Origin: Bathynomus jamesi
Lineage: Eukaryota; Arthropoda; Malacostraca; Isopoda; Cirolanidae
Reading direction: 5' to 3'
NCBI GenBank assembly: GCA_023014485.1
Contig: JAJOZX010007476.1
Coordinates: 62,001 to 126,000 of the forward strand
DNA: 64,000 nucleotides
Shown: piece after piece, positions 54,831-64,000 of the stretch
Numbering within the stretch: position 1 is the stretch's first letter
Layout of the letters: the number at the start of each line of letters is the position of its first letter
The notes under the pieces: generated by a model
Databases searched by the model: none
What the model was told of the DNA's origin: nothing
What the model saw: only the letters and a program-made list of their open reading frames with translations
Position numbers and translations under genes: made by a program

Positions 54831-55824
54831 TTATCATTAGTTGAGATTTCTAGAGATTTTTATGAATAACTTTGAAACAGTTTTATATTCATCTTTGAGC
54901 TACTCCATGTTATAATAAGTGCATTTTGAGGAAGCATCTTTTTCAGTTTGAATAATATGAATATTTGGTAAAACTTGATATTTTGGATTTCATGTGTTGT
55001 ACATGAATCTTAAAATTAAAATTTTCATTTAATTAATGTCGAGCTCTTTAACTTCATTCACCCATGCAAGAATAGTATTACAATTTTTATTTAATAGTTT
55101 GTATTTGTTTTTATGGTAATATATAAAATGACTGTTCAGTTGTGTAAAATTTATTAGAATACATCGTTATGAAAATGATCTAATTTACCAGAATATCTAA
55201 ATGATAGAAGAAATAAGTGGTGTGAAGTGCTTGTTTCGCAAAAATTTCATGTGGTTGGGAGATAAAAATCATTGACATGAATTAAATTTTAATGACCTTA
55301 AAGTATATATTTGTGGAACCCAACTATTTAGCACTGCCTTCTTTGATAAATTATCTTTTAATTTGATATAGTCAGTCCTTGCTTTAATGAGTTAATTGGT
55401 TCTGAAAAGTTTGTATATCAAAAATTCATATATTGAAATCAAGAATTCCATAAACAATGTTACAATTTATTAATTCATTCCAGAGTCACCTCCTATTATG
55501 GAAATATTCGTAAATATTTACACAGAAAACACAATCAAAGAACATATGCATGTAAATACATTAAAAGACCTTAAAAAATGTACTTTCAAGCTTATTGGAG
55601 AACAAACAGCTAATTGGAATGGTCTTGTAGTGGGGCAGATATGTGAAAAAATTGAGAGGAATTGTAGCTTCTATGGTAAAAGCACCAAAATTAGCGTTGA
55701 TCATGTTTAGTATGTACTAAATGATTTCAGATATAGTGCCAAGCTGAATATTTTCCCTGATACCCATAAATGAGAAAATTCCAAGATGGCCACTTCATGA
55801 ATTGTAAAAATCTATTGAGTCATA
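54831..55824. other. No confident gene; possible pogo-type end at 55371
   Basis: agtccttgctttaatgagtt aattggttct at 55374 resembles pogo/Tigger ends. A 70-codon frame at 55498-55710 shows no family resemblance. A+T-rich otherwise. Confidence 0.3.
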
Positions 55825-56788
55825 AGCACACCGGACAAAAAATTAGTCACCCCTAATAGCACCGATAGTAGGAAGTTCAAGGTCACACAGAGGGCGCTGA
55901 TGTAGCATTGGTAAGTGACAAGTAGCGGTGACGTAGCACACAGGATCAGATCTGTTTCGTGAGGTGGTGAAGAACAAAGTGTGTGTTGGATATAGTCTGC
56001 AAAATGGGTCGTGAGGCAGATGTTACTCAGTTGCAAAAAGGAGCCATCGTGTTTGGCAGAGCCCACGGACACAAAATGTCTGAAGTAGCCCAATTTGTTC
56101 GTGTGTCAACGCGTACTGTCCAGCGAGTTTACAAAGAGTGGTGTAGTTCGCAATCAACTGACAATCGACGGCGTAACTGTGGCCGGAAAACAATTCTCGA
56201 CAATAGGGGCCGCCGCCATGTTTCTCGTCTAGTAACTGCAAATCGTTTTCAAACCAGAGAACAATTGCTCCAAGAAACCATTGAGGTTCTCCAGCGACCA
56301 ATTTCCGAATGGACATTGTGACAAGAACTGCATGCGATGGACATCTGGAGCAGGGTACCACGGAAGAGGCTGCTGTTAACAGCAAGTCACAAATTGGCAC
56401 GTTATAAATGGGCTCAGAGGCACAAAAACTGGATTGCGGCAGATTGGAAACGTGTAATTTGGTCCGATGAGTCCCGTTTTTGTTCGTTCTCCAATGATGG
56501 GAGGCGACGAGTACATCGCAGGTCCAATGAAGCCTTTAATCCTGAATGCGTCGAAGGTGTTGTTCAGGCTGGAAACAGAAAGTGAAGCGCAGGAATAGAC
56601 ACCCATGGACTCTGGCGGAACTTCGGGACCGGCTGATGAATGAGTGGCAGCAAGTCGATGTTCAGTACATGCACAACCTCGTAGAGTCTCTGCCTTGCCG
56701 AATTCGTGCGGTTATCAAGGCCAGAGGCGCCGTCACACGTTATTAGGTACATTCTGAGAGGGGTGACTAATTTTTTGTCTGGTGTGCT
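55825..56788. mobile_element. Tc1-like element with internal deletion
   Basis: AGCACACCGGACAAAAAATT AGTCACCCCT at 55825 and its inverted copy ending at 56788 (aattttttgtctggtgtgct), flanked by TA (55823-55824, 56789-56790). 964 bp, against about 1.6 kb for full Tc1 elements. Confidence 0.9.
55983..56746 (+). pseudogene. Tc1-type transposase, middle deleted
   Basis: N-terminal half present: LQKGAIVFGRAHGHKMSEVA QFVRVSTRTVQRVYKEWCSS (first helix-turn-helix), RRRNCGRKTILDNRGRRHVS (second), then after a TGA at 56319 a shifted frame with WAQRHKNWIAADWKRVIWSD ESRFCSF (first catalytic Asp). At about 56570 the frame jumps to HPWTLAELRDRLMNEWQQV, NLVESLPCRIRAVIKARGA, the C-terminus. The segment with the second Asp and the Glu is deleted. 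Helix-turn-helix domains would bind the TIR if expressed, but a stop precedes the core. Confidence 0.85.
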
Positions 56789-57154
56789 TATATCTTTAGC
56801 AATATATCATGTGAAAACATGAATGAAGTGTCTTTTTCTGTTTTCAGATATAAGGAATCCAATGCCACCATCATTTATTCTAAAAAATAATGATTTTGTG
56901 CAAAAATTGGCTACATCTAATACAAAGAACAGCCTTTTTGTTAATTTGCAAACAGTAATGCAAGTCTTTGTTCACTTTTTATAAACAGACTAGAAGAGAT
57001 ATATTTGGCACAAATGAAACACACACATGTATGAATGTGTTCTTGTATATTGAGTGACTATAAGAAAGAACAAAACCAAAGCAAAAGAAACCAAACCACT
57101 GTCCATGTAGGAGACTAGAAAAAAATTAAAAACAAAAACATATTTGGCAATTAA

Positions 57155-57545
57155 TTGTCATTGTGGTCACAGTTGCCACTACAATGGCAGAGTGATGTAC
57201 ACTTCAGAGCTGCCCTGACATACTTGCAGAGTCCTCTGAACCACATCATAACTCCTAACAAGATACTACTGCCTTGGGGAGTAATGTCCATTGTGGTTCC
57301 CATCCTTGTGTTGCATTCTCCTTCCATCCCCAGGACTCTGGAGCATGGATATATGCTTGCCCCCAAACATGTCCACTTTGGTAAATTGCATTTTTTGTGT
57401 GCTGCAACAGTACTGCTCCAGTTGGTGATATGGCATTGATGGATCTGCCCTTGGTGGTGAATATATGTTTCGTGGCTGACTGCACACTAGTTTTTTTTAA
57501 CCCTGCCTGCAAACAAGGATACAGTGTCTCATTCAGTGAAGGCAT
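57155..57545 (-). pseudogene. U-type repeat gene, C-terminal part with Cys-rich tail
   Basis: Minus strand: LNETLYPCLQAGLKKTSVQS, TGAVLLQHTKNAIYQSGHVW GQ, then in another frame RGLCKYVRAALKCTSLCHCS GNC. A W-G-Q block followed by W-G-W, W-E-P-x-W-T-x-L-P and a C-x-C-rich tail is a recurrent uncharacterised module in arthropod and cnidarian repeats. I cannot name its superfamily. Its upstream half lies at 58924-59180, separated by a Tigger-like insertion. Confidence 0.55.
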
Positions 57546-57824
57546 GGAACATGGGAAGTGCTCAGCTCATGCTTTCTCTACACCCAATACTGTGGCAATA
57601 CAGTGATCCCCTGACCTGCACAAGGGTTTCATTCCTGAAAAAGTTTGTGCAGTGCAAAATTGTGCAGGTCAGAACTATCTTCCCATAATATAAATGGGGT
57701 TAGAGGGATAAAAATAAAAAAAAATAATGTATGAAGTAATTTTTACCTAAATAAAAGCTTTTAAATCATGGTACAATAAATGTATAATAATATTAATGCA
57801 TGTAAAATAACATACAGTAGACTC

Positions 57825-58285
57825 CCGAAAATCCAGACACCTCGGGGATTGGGAGGGGGTCTGGATTTCTGGTTTTTCTGGATTTCTGGTTTTTCTGGAT
57901 TCTCGGGGGGTATTTTTAAAATGCAAATTTAAGGTGGGATAAATAAGAGATGAACAGGTAAATTGTGCCAGTTTGTTCATTACAAAATACAGGATGTTTA
58001 ACTCTTGAAATCATATGTAAAAACGAACATTTTCATAGATAAATACACTAAGCAATTGACAAAAAATGAATGCAGGAATATTATTTTACAGTGCAATGCA
58101 GAATTAATCATTCATTTTAACGACTTCTGCTAGTGTTTCACCTGCAGTCACTTAGATTTTTTGATTTTTATCTGCAGCGCTTCGAACAAAACATGCCAAA
58201 TTCAAAAAAGTGCAGGATTTTTAAAAGGTCTGGATTCGCGGGTGGTCTGGATTTCTGGACTCTGTATTTTCAGGAGTCTACTTTA
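57825..58285. mobile_element. Pogo-type MITE nested in the Tigger-like element
   Basis: CAGTAGACTCCCGAAAATCC AGAC at 57825 and tctgtattttcaggagtcta ct ending at about 58283 are inverted; TA lies outside each. gtctggatttctggttttt repeats mark the inner TIRs. Non-coding. Confidence 0.65.
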
Positions 58286-58403
58286 TACAGGTATCCCTCA
58301 TTTAACAATTGGGTTATTGATCAGTTTTTCAGAAATGTAAGTGAATGATTGCTAAATGAGTACATTATAACAGGTTAATAGGGGATACATTCCTATGTGG
58401 TGT

Positions 58404-58748
58404 TTATGATGGTGGTAGAGAGAGGCACACGGAAATTTGATCCTCGATCCAGCTCAGGAGTACCTTCTCCATGTTCTCCATCACTGGATCATGTGCCCTA
58501 GTTATCCTCATGGTACTGCTAGAAGTCACATTTTCTGCTGAGACCATCAACGCAGGAGCCTTCTTGATGATGGTTGAGACAGTCAACTGAGCTAGGTTAA
58601 GCACGCTCATGATGGAGTTTGCCCCTTTACCACTATTGTGGCACTTAATAATGTCCAGCTTAATGTCCAAAGTCAAGGACTTATGAGAGATCTTAGCCTT
58701 ACTTGATGATGCAGGGGAAGCAGCCACATGCTTACCCATCATTTTCAA
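58404..58748 (-). pseudogene. Tigger (pogo) transposase, N-terminal CENP-B-like helix-turn-helix
   Basis: From the ATG at 58742: VAASPASSSKAKISHKSLTL DIKLDIIKCHNSGKGANSIM SVLNLAQLTVSTII, then a MENMEKVLLSWIEDQ block. This is the psq/CENP-B N-terminal helix-turn-helix and the start of the second DNA-binding half of Tigger proteins. The frame stops at 58404; the DDE domain is absent. A second pogo-like end (CAGGTATCCCTCATTTAACA, 58290) just beyond suggests that this coding piece belongs to a third nested copy. Confidence 0.75.
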
Positions 58749-58925
58749 TGTTCACAGTCACTTAACACAGTCAAAATTAGCACCAAACAGTCTGCACAAT
58801 GTCACTTTGCACTCCACAAAGGCAGTGAATAACACAATGATCACAATCATATACAATTTTGCACAAAGGGTAGTGAAATGTCCTTATCCTAGCTCTGAAT
58901 TTGTGCAGGTTGGGGGATCATTATA

Positions 58926-59180
58926 TCATGACCTGGAGTGTATCAGGTTTTTCCTGTGCCAAATGCTATCCAGAGTCGAGTGTTCTCAAGCAACATAGCA
59001 CTGGACATGGTGAGAACAGATACCTTTGTGTCCATGGTCCACAATATAATTCTGTGATAGTCTCTAGTAGCTGCATCCAGTGCATGTAGGAACATCCTTG
59101 TACTGGCCTCATGTGTACACAGTGCTGGAGCTAAGACATCCTGCAAAGCACATTCCAACCATATGTTATGCACACTTATC
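58926..59180 (-). pseudogene. U-type repeat gene, upstream part
   Basis: Minus strand: ALCTHEASTRMFLHALDAAT, RDYHRIILWTMDTKVSVLTM, LENTRLWIAFGTGKT. The order C-T-H-E-x-A-D-T-R, x-T-x-D-T-D-V-V-V-L, L-W-(I/L)-A-F-G-T-G-K is the core of the same recurrent family as 57155-57545; here Asp of the ADTR block is Ser. The element at 57601-58923 separates the two halves. Confidence 0.6.
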
Positions 59181-59199
59181 TGCCAACTTCATTTCTCCT

Positions 59200-59658
59200 A
59201 TCTTTTTTTTTTATGCAGGAAGGAGGGGCCAAGAGCAATGCCTGCAAAAGCACCCCTCCCATAGAAGATTATGATGAGCCAAAATCAAGGTCCAGGATTT
59301 TTGAGATGCCTAGACACTGCATTTGAAAGATGGCAGGTCATAGAGGAGGAAAGATGGATTGAGGAAGATTGTTCCAGAGTTGACTGGTTCAGTAGATTAA
59401 AGAATGAAAATACTGATTAACTCCTGCATTAGATAGTTGGACAGAATAGGAATATGAGTGTGTAGAAAGTCTGGTACTGCATGCTCTCCTTACAGGAGGA
59501 GGCATGTAGTTAGTGTTCAGAAGAGCAGTGTCTGTTATAATAGTGATGGTGAAGAGAGAGGGATTGAAGACAGTTGGTAAGAGGTGGGGAATTGATTAGA
59601 CAAAAAGCCTTTGATTCTATCCAGTCAAGTATGGCTGTGTGGGTTGAACCACCCCACA
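59200..59658 (-). pseudogene. LINE ORF2 C-terminus and 3' tail (3' piece of a split copy)
   Basis: Minus strand from 59650: GGSTHTAILDWIESKAFCLI N, then a broken frame with HSYSYSVQLSNAGVNQYFHS and SQLWNNLPQSIFPPL. The 3' tail (gcttttgcaggcattgctct, tggcccctccttcctgcat) ends in a ten-base A-run (59202-59211). The other piece begins at 62707 and the reading joins as CMEYASHMWG / GSTHTAIL. This LINE type is common in decapods as far as I know the family. Confidence 0.75.
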
Positions 59659-60448
59659 ATAATTTAGGCTGGGCTGAAACTATAATTTTTGTTTGATTTT
59701 AATTTATCAGAGTGACTAACAGTTGGCTTTTGATATAAAAATAAGATTCCTGAAAAAAATAATTGGTGGCCACCAACGTGTGTCCGGCCACCCCTGTTTT
59801 TGTAAAAACATCTAATGCTGCACTAGCAAAATCAGGAAAATGGCAATATCTCTTCTTCTGAACATTCTAGAGAGATGGTTTGCATACCAAAAGATGCAGA
59901 ATTTGATTTAGAACAAATTATTAAGAGTGTATTTTTTCATAAAATCTTTAGTTTTTGAGTTATTTTAGAAAAACTAATTTTTTGGGCCCATAGACCCCCT
60001 TTCGACTGAATGTCAACACAATAAAACATTCTCAAGCTGCAAATTGACATGTATTAGTGGTTTTCAATCAGCAATCAAAATCAGCCATTTTAAATTCATT
60101 GAAAATGCTTTTTGACATTCCAAAACGCCAAACATTAAATTATACAATTAACAAATTGTCATTTTGTCATATTTTAGCATGATAAATAATAATCTAGAAC
60201 TTAAAATATTTTTTAGACACAAAATCTTTCATTAATTTACGTGATCTAATTTTGTTTCTAATAAGACCATCTCTACGCTCATGACCTACAACAGCCAAGG
60301 ATGCTTCAGTGACAAGCTTGATGTGCCTTTCAACATTCTGACTGTGGCATTCGTGATCCAGTTTCAATGCGGTATTAATGATATCACGCAGTTCATCATT
60401 ACTGAATTCTTTTAATACAGGTGGAACAGTTTCCCATTGGGACATAGC

Positions 60449-61305
60449 CAGAGCTGGGCAATAAATACATTGAATGTATTTAAATACTAAATACATGGGA
60501 GAAATGTATTTAAATACTAAATACTAAATACATTTTACGAATGTATTTAGATACTAAATACAAAATATATCAATTGTATTTAAATACATTTGTAAATACA
60601 TTTTAAATACATACAAATTTTAATATATGCATTCACTAATTCATGAGTAACAACAATATAAAATGCTTGATAAAGGATAAAGAAATAGTACAATCTAATT
60701 TCCGATTATATATTTCCCTTTTTAGAACAAAACAAAAACAAAAGAACTTAGAACTTACGATGTTCAACCAGTGACATATTATACTTATTATATCATTGCG
60801 AAATGAGTAACAATTAATGAGTAGATGAGACATAAATGTAAACATAAGACGTAAACATAAACATAAGGCACCTTACGAATTCTCTTTTATTTCACGGTTG
60901 CTGCGGATCAAAACCAATCTTTCAAAAGTTTTGTCTGAAAGAGAGTTTCTTTTGGGAGTCAAAGTGATTCCCGCGAATGTGAATATTCGCTCTACCGGTG
61001 CCGAAGATGCCGTGTTATAGCGGAGGAACAGTCTTTTTATGAGAGGATGTTTTCCCAAACTGTTGAAACATGAACCATGCTGTACTACACTGTCGACGCG
61101 TCGTACTGTGCTAGTACAGAACGTGTATTAAACCAGTAAAAGTATTTACATTTTTATATTTTGAGTATTTAAATACTCATTAAAGTATTTAAATACTATA
61201 TTTAAATACATGACAAACAATGTATTTATAAATACAGTTCTAAATACACAAATGTATTTAAATACGTATTTAAATACAAATGTATTTAAATACTGCCCAG
61301 CTCTG
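60449..61305. mobile_element. hAT element nested in Z, perfect 8-bp TSD
   Basis: CAGAGCTGGGCA at 60449 and TGCCCAGCTCTG ending at 61305 are perfect 12-bp TIRs of hAT type. GACATAGC occurs at 60441-60448 and 61306-61313. Both flanks carry many copies of GTATTTAAATAC-like palindromes (60471-60605, 61140-61290), probably transposase-binding subterminal repeats. 857 bp, internally deleted. Confidence 0.95.
60873..61058 (-). pseudogene. hAT transposase C-terminal dimerisation fragment
   Basis: Minus strand: HPLIKRLFLRYNTASSAPVE RIFTFAGITLTPKRNSLSDK TFERLVLIRSN. P-x-E-R-x-F-x-x-A-G, R-x-x-L-x-x-x-x-x-E-x-L-x-x-(I/L)-x-x-N is the hAT dimerisation block. Nothing else of the gene is left, so the element depended on another source of transposase. 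Confidence 0.85.
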
Positions 61306-62706
61306 GACATAGCAGACAGCTTGTGGTATGCAGAAGCTTTGAAATTGATGATTGGCTTTCTAAAGACCCTAACATTCTCATCTATAGCAGGATATTCATC
61401 AGTACCACCTTCATGATCCTCTTCATTCTCATCATCACTTTCAATTATTCCACCTGCAAAAATCATTGCTACTACCAGATTCATCATCAAAATCATCTAT
61501 AACTCTCCTCAGACACAGAACTTTATTGACAGCACACCACCTCACCTCTTCATCTTCATCAGCCAGCATTCCAACTAAAATATTTTCACCATGAGCAAAA
61601 TAGCTGTTATTGTTTAATAAGTCAAAACAAATTTCTCTAATTTTCCTATCAGGGAATTTATTTACTCTGGATCATATTGAATAGGTTTCTTGACCCATCA
61701 CTTAGCCTCTTATTAGCCTTGATATTGAACCAACTGTGAAAGTATACTTTGATGATGAATTCTACTATGATTTTGAGGTTCTTACTGGGTCTTTTTTGTG
61801 AAACAAAAGCGAAGAATTCTACAGGCTAAGGTGAGCCATTGAGAGTGATTTAGCAGGCCAACTTCTAAGAGTGCAAGGTCTTCATCCACTTCACCAGTAA
61901 TAATTGCCCAGCAGATGCAGTATCCATAGTATTGGTCTGTTGATAAATTATTGACCACCTCATTTGGTAGAAGCACAAATGCAGCATAAGGTATAGATTT
62001 GAAGTCCACAACATTCCATTCTGACACATCCCCATTGAGCTGAGATCCAATAGAGCCAGAAAATTTGTCTGGACTTTTTGTTGTTCCATCTAAAGTTATG
62101 AAGATGTGTCTAAGTGGCAATTCATTTAGATGCAGAAGACAAATATCCCACTGAAGAGGTTGCCCTAAAAACATTAAAAAAAGTTCATGAAGCAGCCCCA
62201 CCCTCTATTCTTTAATCAAGCATAATGGATGCAAGATAACAAGGAAAAGTCATATCATGTGATCACTATGTCCATGTCAACATCCTTTTAGGGCAATGTT
62301 AGTAATCAAAAAGCCAAATCATGCTTATTTTAGAATTTCTTTTGTCACTAAGGTCCGTCAAAAGGGGGTCTATGGGCCCCCAAAATTAGTTTTTCTAAAA
62401 TAACTCAAAAACTAAAGGTTTTATGAAAAAATACCACTCTAATAATTTGTTCTAAATCAAATTCTGCATTTTTTGGTATGAAAAACATCTCTAACATGTT
62501 CAGAAGAAGAGATATTGCCATTTTCCTGATTTTGCTAGTGCGGCATTAGATGTTTTTACAAAAACGGGGGTGGCTGGACACACATTGGTAGCCACCAATT
62601 ATTTTTTTCAGGAATCTTATTTTTATATCAAAAGCCAACTGTTAATGACTCTGATTAATTCTATCTTGAGTTTCAGCCCGGCCTAAAATTTATTTTTTAT
62701 TACTGT

Positions 62707-64000
62707 CCCCACATATGAGAGGCATACTCCATACAGGGGTGAACAACACCCCTGTACAGACAGCAACTGAGTCAGGTGAAGAAACTGTAGAGGTGGTACA
62801 GCACACCTAACCTCTAAGAAGTTGTGGTCTTTCCAGGAAAGATCATGATAGAAGGAAATGCCAAGAAAGTTAAGAAAAGAGGAAGCATTGATTTGTGTTT
62901 TGTTGAAGGTAATGGGATAGTCGTGTGGAAGATTGTGATGAGTAGACCAGAGGTCAGGTGCCCTATAGCCACCTCATGTGAATCATGAAGTGACTGCTGT
63001 GAGGGACACTTTAGGAACTGGGTGGAGAAGTGAAGAGTGGAATCATCAGCACAGGAGTGAATAGGAGAGGAAGTGTGAATTAAAAGATCATTAATAAATA
63101 AAAGGAAAAGAGTGGGTGACAGGACAGAACCCTGAGGAACACCACTGTTAATAGCTTCAGGAGAACAGTGACCATCTACAACTGCAGCTATAGATCAGCC
63201 AGGAAGGAAATTACAGAGGAAGGTACAAATAGATTGAAACCAAAGGAGGGCAGTTTGGAAATTTAAAATTTGTGCTGGGCTCTATTGAAAGATTTTGATA
63301 TGTCGAGCATGATAGGAAAGGTCTCATTGAAATCTCAAAAGGAGAATGACTAAGAGTCAGAGAGATTTGCAAGAAGATTGCCAGTAGAGCGTCTCTTGCA
63401 GAATCCATACTGACAATATGAAACGAGATTGTGAGAATAAAGGTGTTTAAGAATCTTCCTATTGAGGATAGATTCAAAAACTTTGGAAAGACAAGATATC
63501 AAAGCAATGGATGATAGTTGGGGGGTTGAGATGGTCAACCTTCTTTGGGACAGGCTGAATGAAGGCAAACTTCCAGCAGGAAGGAAAAGTACCAGATGAA
63601 AGACAAAGACGAAAGAGTTTGCCTAGGCAGGGTGTCGGTGCAGAAGCACAGTTCTTAAGAACAACAGGAGGAACACCATCAGGACCATATGCCTTCCTAC
63701 AGTTGAGCCCAGATATGGCAGAAAAAAAAAATCTCCAGAAGAGATTATTAAAGTCAAAGGGGGTAGGAGATGGAGGAACAGTACCAGAATCATCCAGGGT
63801 TGAATCGGAGGTGATAGTTTGAGCGTAGAGTTCAGCTTTGTCAGGAGAAGAGATGGCAACTGTGCCATTGGAATGGGAAAGAAGAGGAAATAAAGTTGTT
63901 GAAGAGGTTCTTAGCTAGATGCTAGAAAGAGCAAAAAGAATTAGAATTGGATAGATTTTTACATTTTTGTCAGATGGGGAAGTTTTGGCGAGTCGAAGAA
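62707..64000 (-). pseudogene. LINE ORF2, RT domain (5' piece of the split copy, runs off the window)
   Basis: Minus strand: SSGTFPAGSLPSFSLSQ (63560), SSIALISCLSKVFESILNRK ILKHLYSHNLVSYCQYGFCK RRSTGNLLA (63490-63370), IMLDISKSFNRAQHK (63310), [13 protein letters not shown] frame (63140), CADDSTLHFST with the catalytic A-D-D (63040), GVVHPCMEYASHMWG (62730). Typical non-LTR RT blocks in order. Frame changes near 63350, 63200 and 62950 inactivate it. It continues in the 3' piece at 59200-59658. The 5' end lies beyond 64000. Confidence 0.8.

Larger units (their letters stand above)
57601..58923. mobile_element. Tigger/pogo-like element, inserted in the U-type gene
   Basis: CAGTGATCCCCTGACCTGCA CAAGGG at 57601 and, on the minus strand from 58923, TAATGATCCCCCAACCTGCA CAAA are TIRs, with TA at 57599-57600 and 58924-58925. 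It contains another MITE (57825-58285) and a CENP-B-like coding fragment. Confidence 0.7.
60194..62201 (-). pseudogene. Z-family transposase-like gene, C-terminal half, split by a hAT
   Basis: Minus strand: LNELPLRHIFITLDGTTKSP DKFSGSIG (62130), VVNNLSTDQYYGYCICWAII, LEVGLLNHSQWLTLACRILR F (61850), then shifted frames with NKFPDRKIREICFDLLNNN and ENILVGMLADEDEEVRWCAV (61560), acidic stretch, FRKPIINFKASAYHKLS (61350). The hAT at 60449-61305 interrupts, and the last segment reads LKLDHECHSQNVERHIKLVT EASLAVVGHERRDGLIRNKI RSRKLMKDF. These blocks (STDQYY, H-S-x-W-L-T, CH-x-Q-x-VER-x-x-KLVTEAS) define a recurrent uncharacterised family in arthropods and cnidarians. The N-terminal half is missing. 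Function not known; transposase inferred from the TIR context. Confidence 0.6.
59659..62706. mobile_element. Element Z: 3-kb DNA transposon with long TIRs and 7-bp TSD
   Basis: CCCCACA flanks both sides (59652-59658, 62707-62713). TIRs of about 340 bp match: left aatttaggctgggctgaaac through ctaattttttgggcccatag (59659-60000), right in reverse (62355-62706). The right end is about 15 bp longer (tttttattactgt) than the left. LINE coding sequence is restored across the TSD, which fixes the site. Contains one leftward gene and a hAT. Confidence 0.8.

Noticed and set aside
55498..55710. 70-codon frame MEIFVNIYTENTIKEH
   Set aside because: No family resemblance, no splice or promoter support; could be chance in A+T-rich DNA.
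63559..63868. Plus-strand frame of 87 codons and its minus partner
   Set aside because: Lies over the LINE ORF2; minus-strand RT blocks explain the region.

Overview
The window is eukaryotic and almost wholly built from transposable elements (TEs). It is A+T-rich, with GT-AG introns, TA, TTAA and 8-bp target-site duplications (TSDs), tRNA-derived SINE heads and long (TA)n tracts. An interstitial TTAGG tract (3920-3972) points to an arthropod. The LINE, SINE and transposase set fits a decapod crustacean best, but this is inference; no conserved housekeeping gene is present to fix the species. The only coding signal that looks like host sequence is a pair of short exons at 38273-38792.

Layout. 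1-4430: a frameshifted hAT gene, tRNA-SINE heads, two Merlin/ISXO2-like zinc-ribbon fragments, two foldback palindromes, telomere-like repeats and a 22-bp tandem repeat. 5105-8630: a broken transposase of an unassigned family (called Y here) with a captured Cys-rich exon, a piggyBac-type MITE and a LINE fragment. 8652-12896: a complete TIR-bounded element of a second unassigned family (called X). 13148-14795: deletion derivatives and fragments. 15190-21990: an X gene split by a 4.75-kb element (called S, 4-bp TSD) that itself carries a DD41D mariner. 22094-26845: a hAT remnant and a second Y element with introns. 28077-36445: a four-layer nest (X remnant C; mariner-like MITE; X copy D; piggyBac with a tRNA-like array). 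36446-42055: LINE ORF1, palindrome, host-like exons, mariner and LINE fragments. 42056-49639: two CR1-type LINEs, one inserted tail-first into the other. 50877-54830: a mariner-like MITE and a CACTA-like element (called W) with spliced exons. 55825-59180: a Tc1 deletion derivative and another recurrent TE-type gene (called U) split by a Tigger-like element. 59200-64000: a LINE split by a 3-kb element (called Z), itself split by a hAT with a perfect 8-bp TSD.

How it fits together. Most elements are dead: frameshifted, internally deleted or interrupted. The nesting gives a relative insertion history, and several sites can be checked against uninterrupted copies in the same window. The best preserved reading frames are the 567-codon S transposase (17373-19076), the DD41D mariner catalytic domain (19450-20148), and X copies A and D. 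The main novelty candidates are family X (four copies here, 365-470 bp TIRs, 3-bp TSDs where readable, RNase-H-like core) and family Y (D, D, CxxH, E-like motifs, spliced), neither of which I can place in a named DNA-transposon superfamily from sequence alone.
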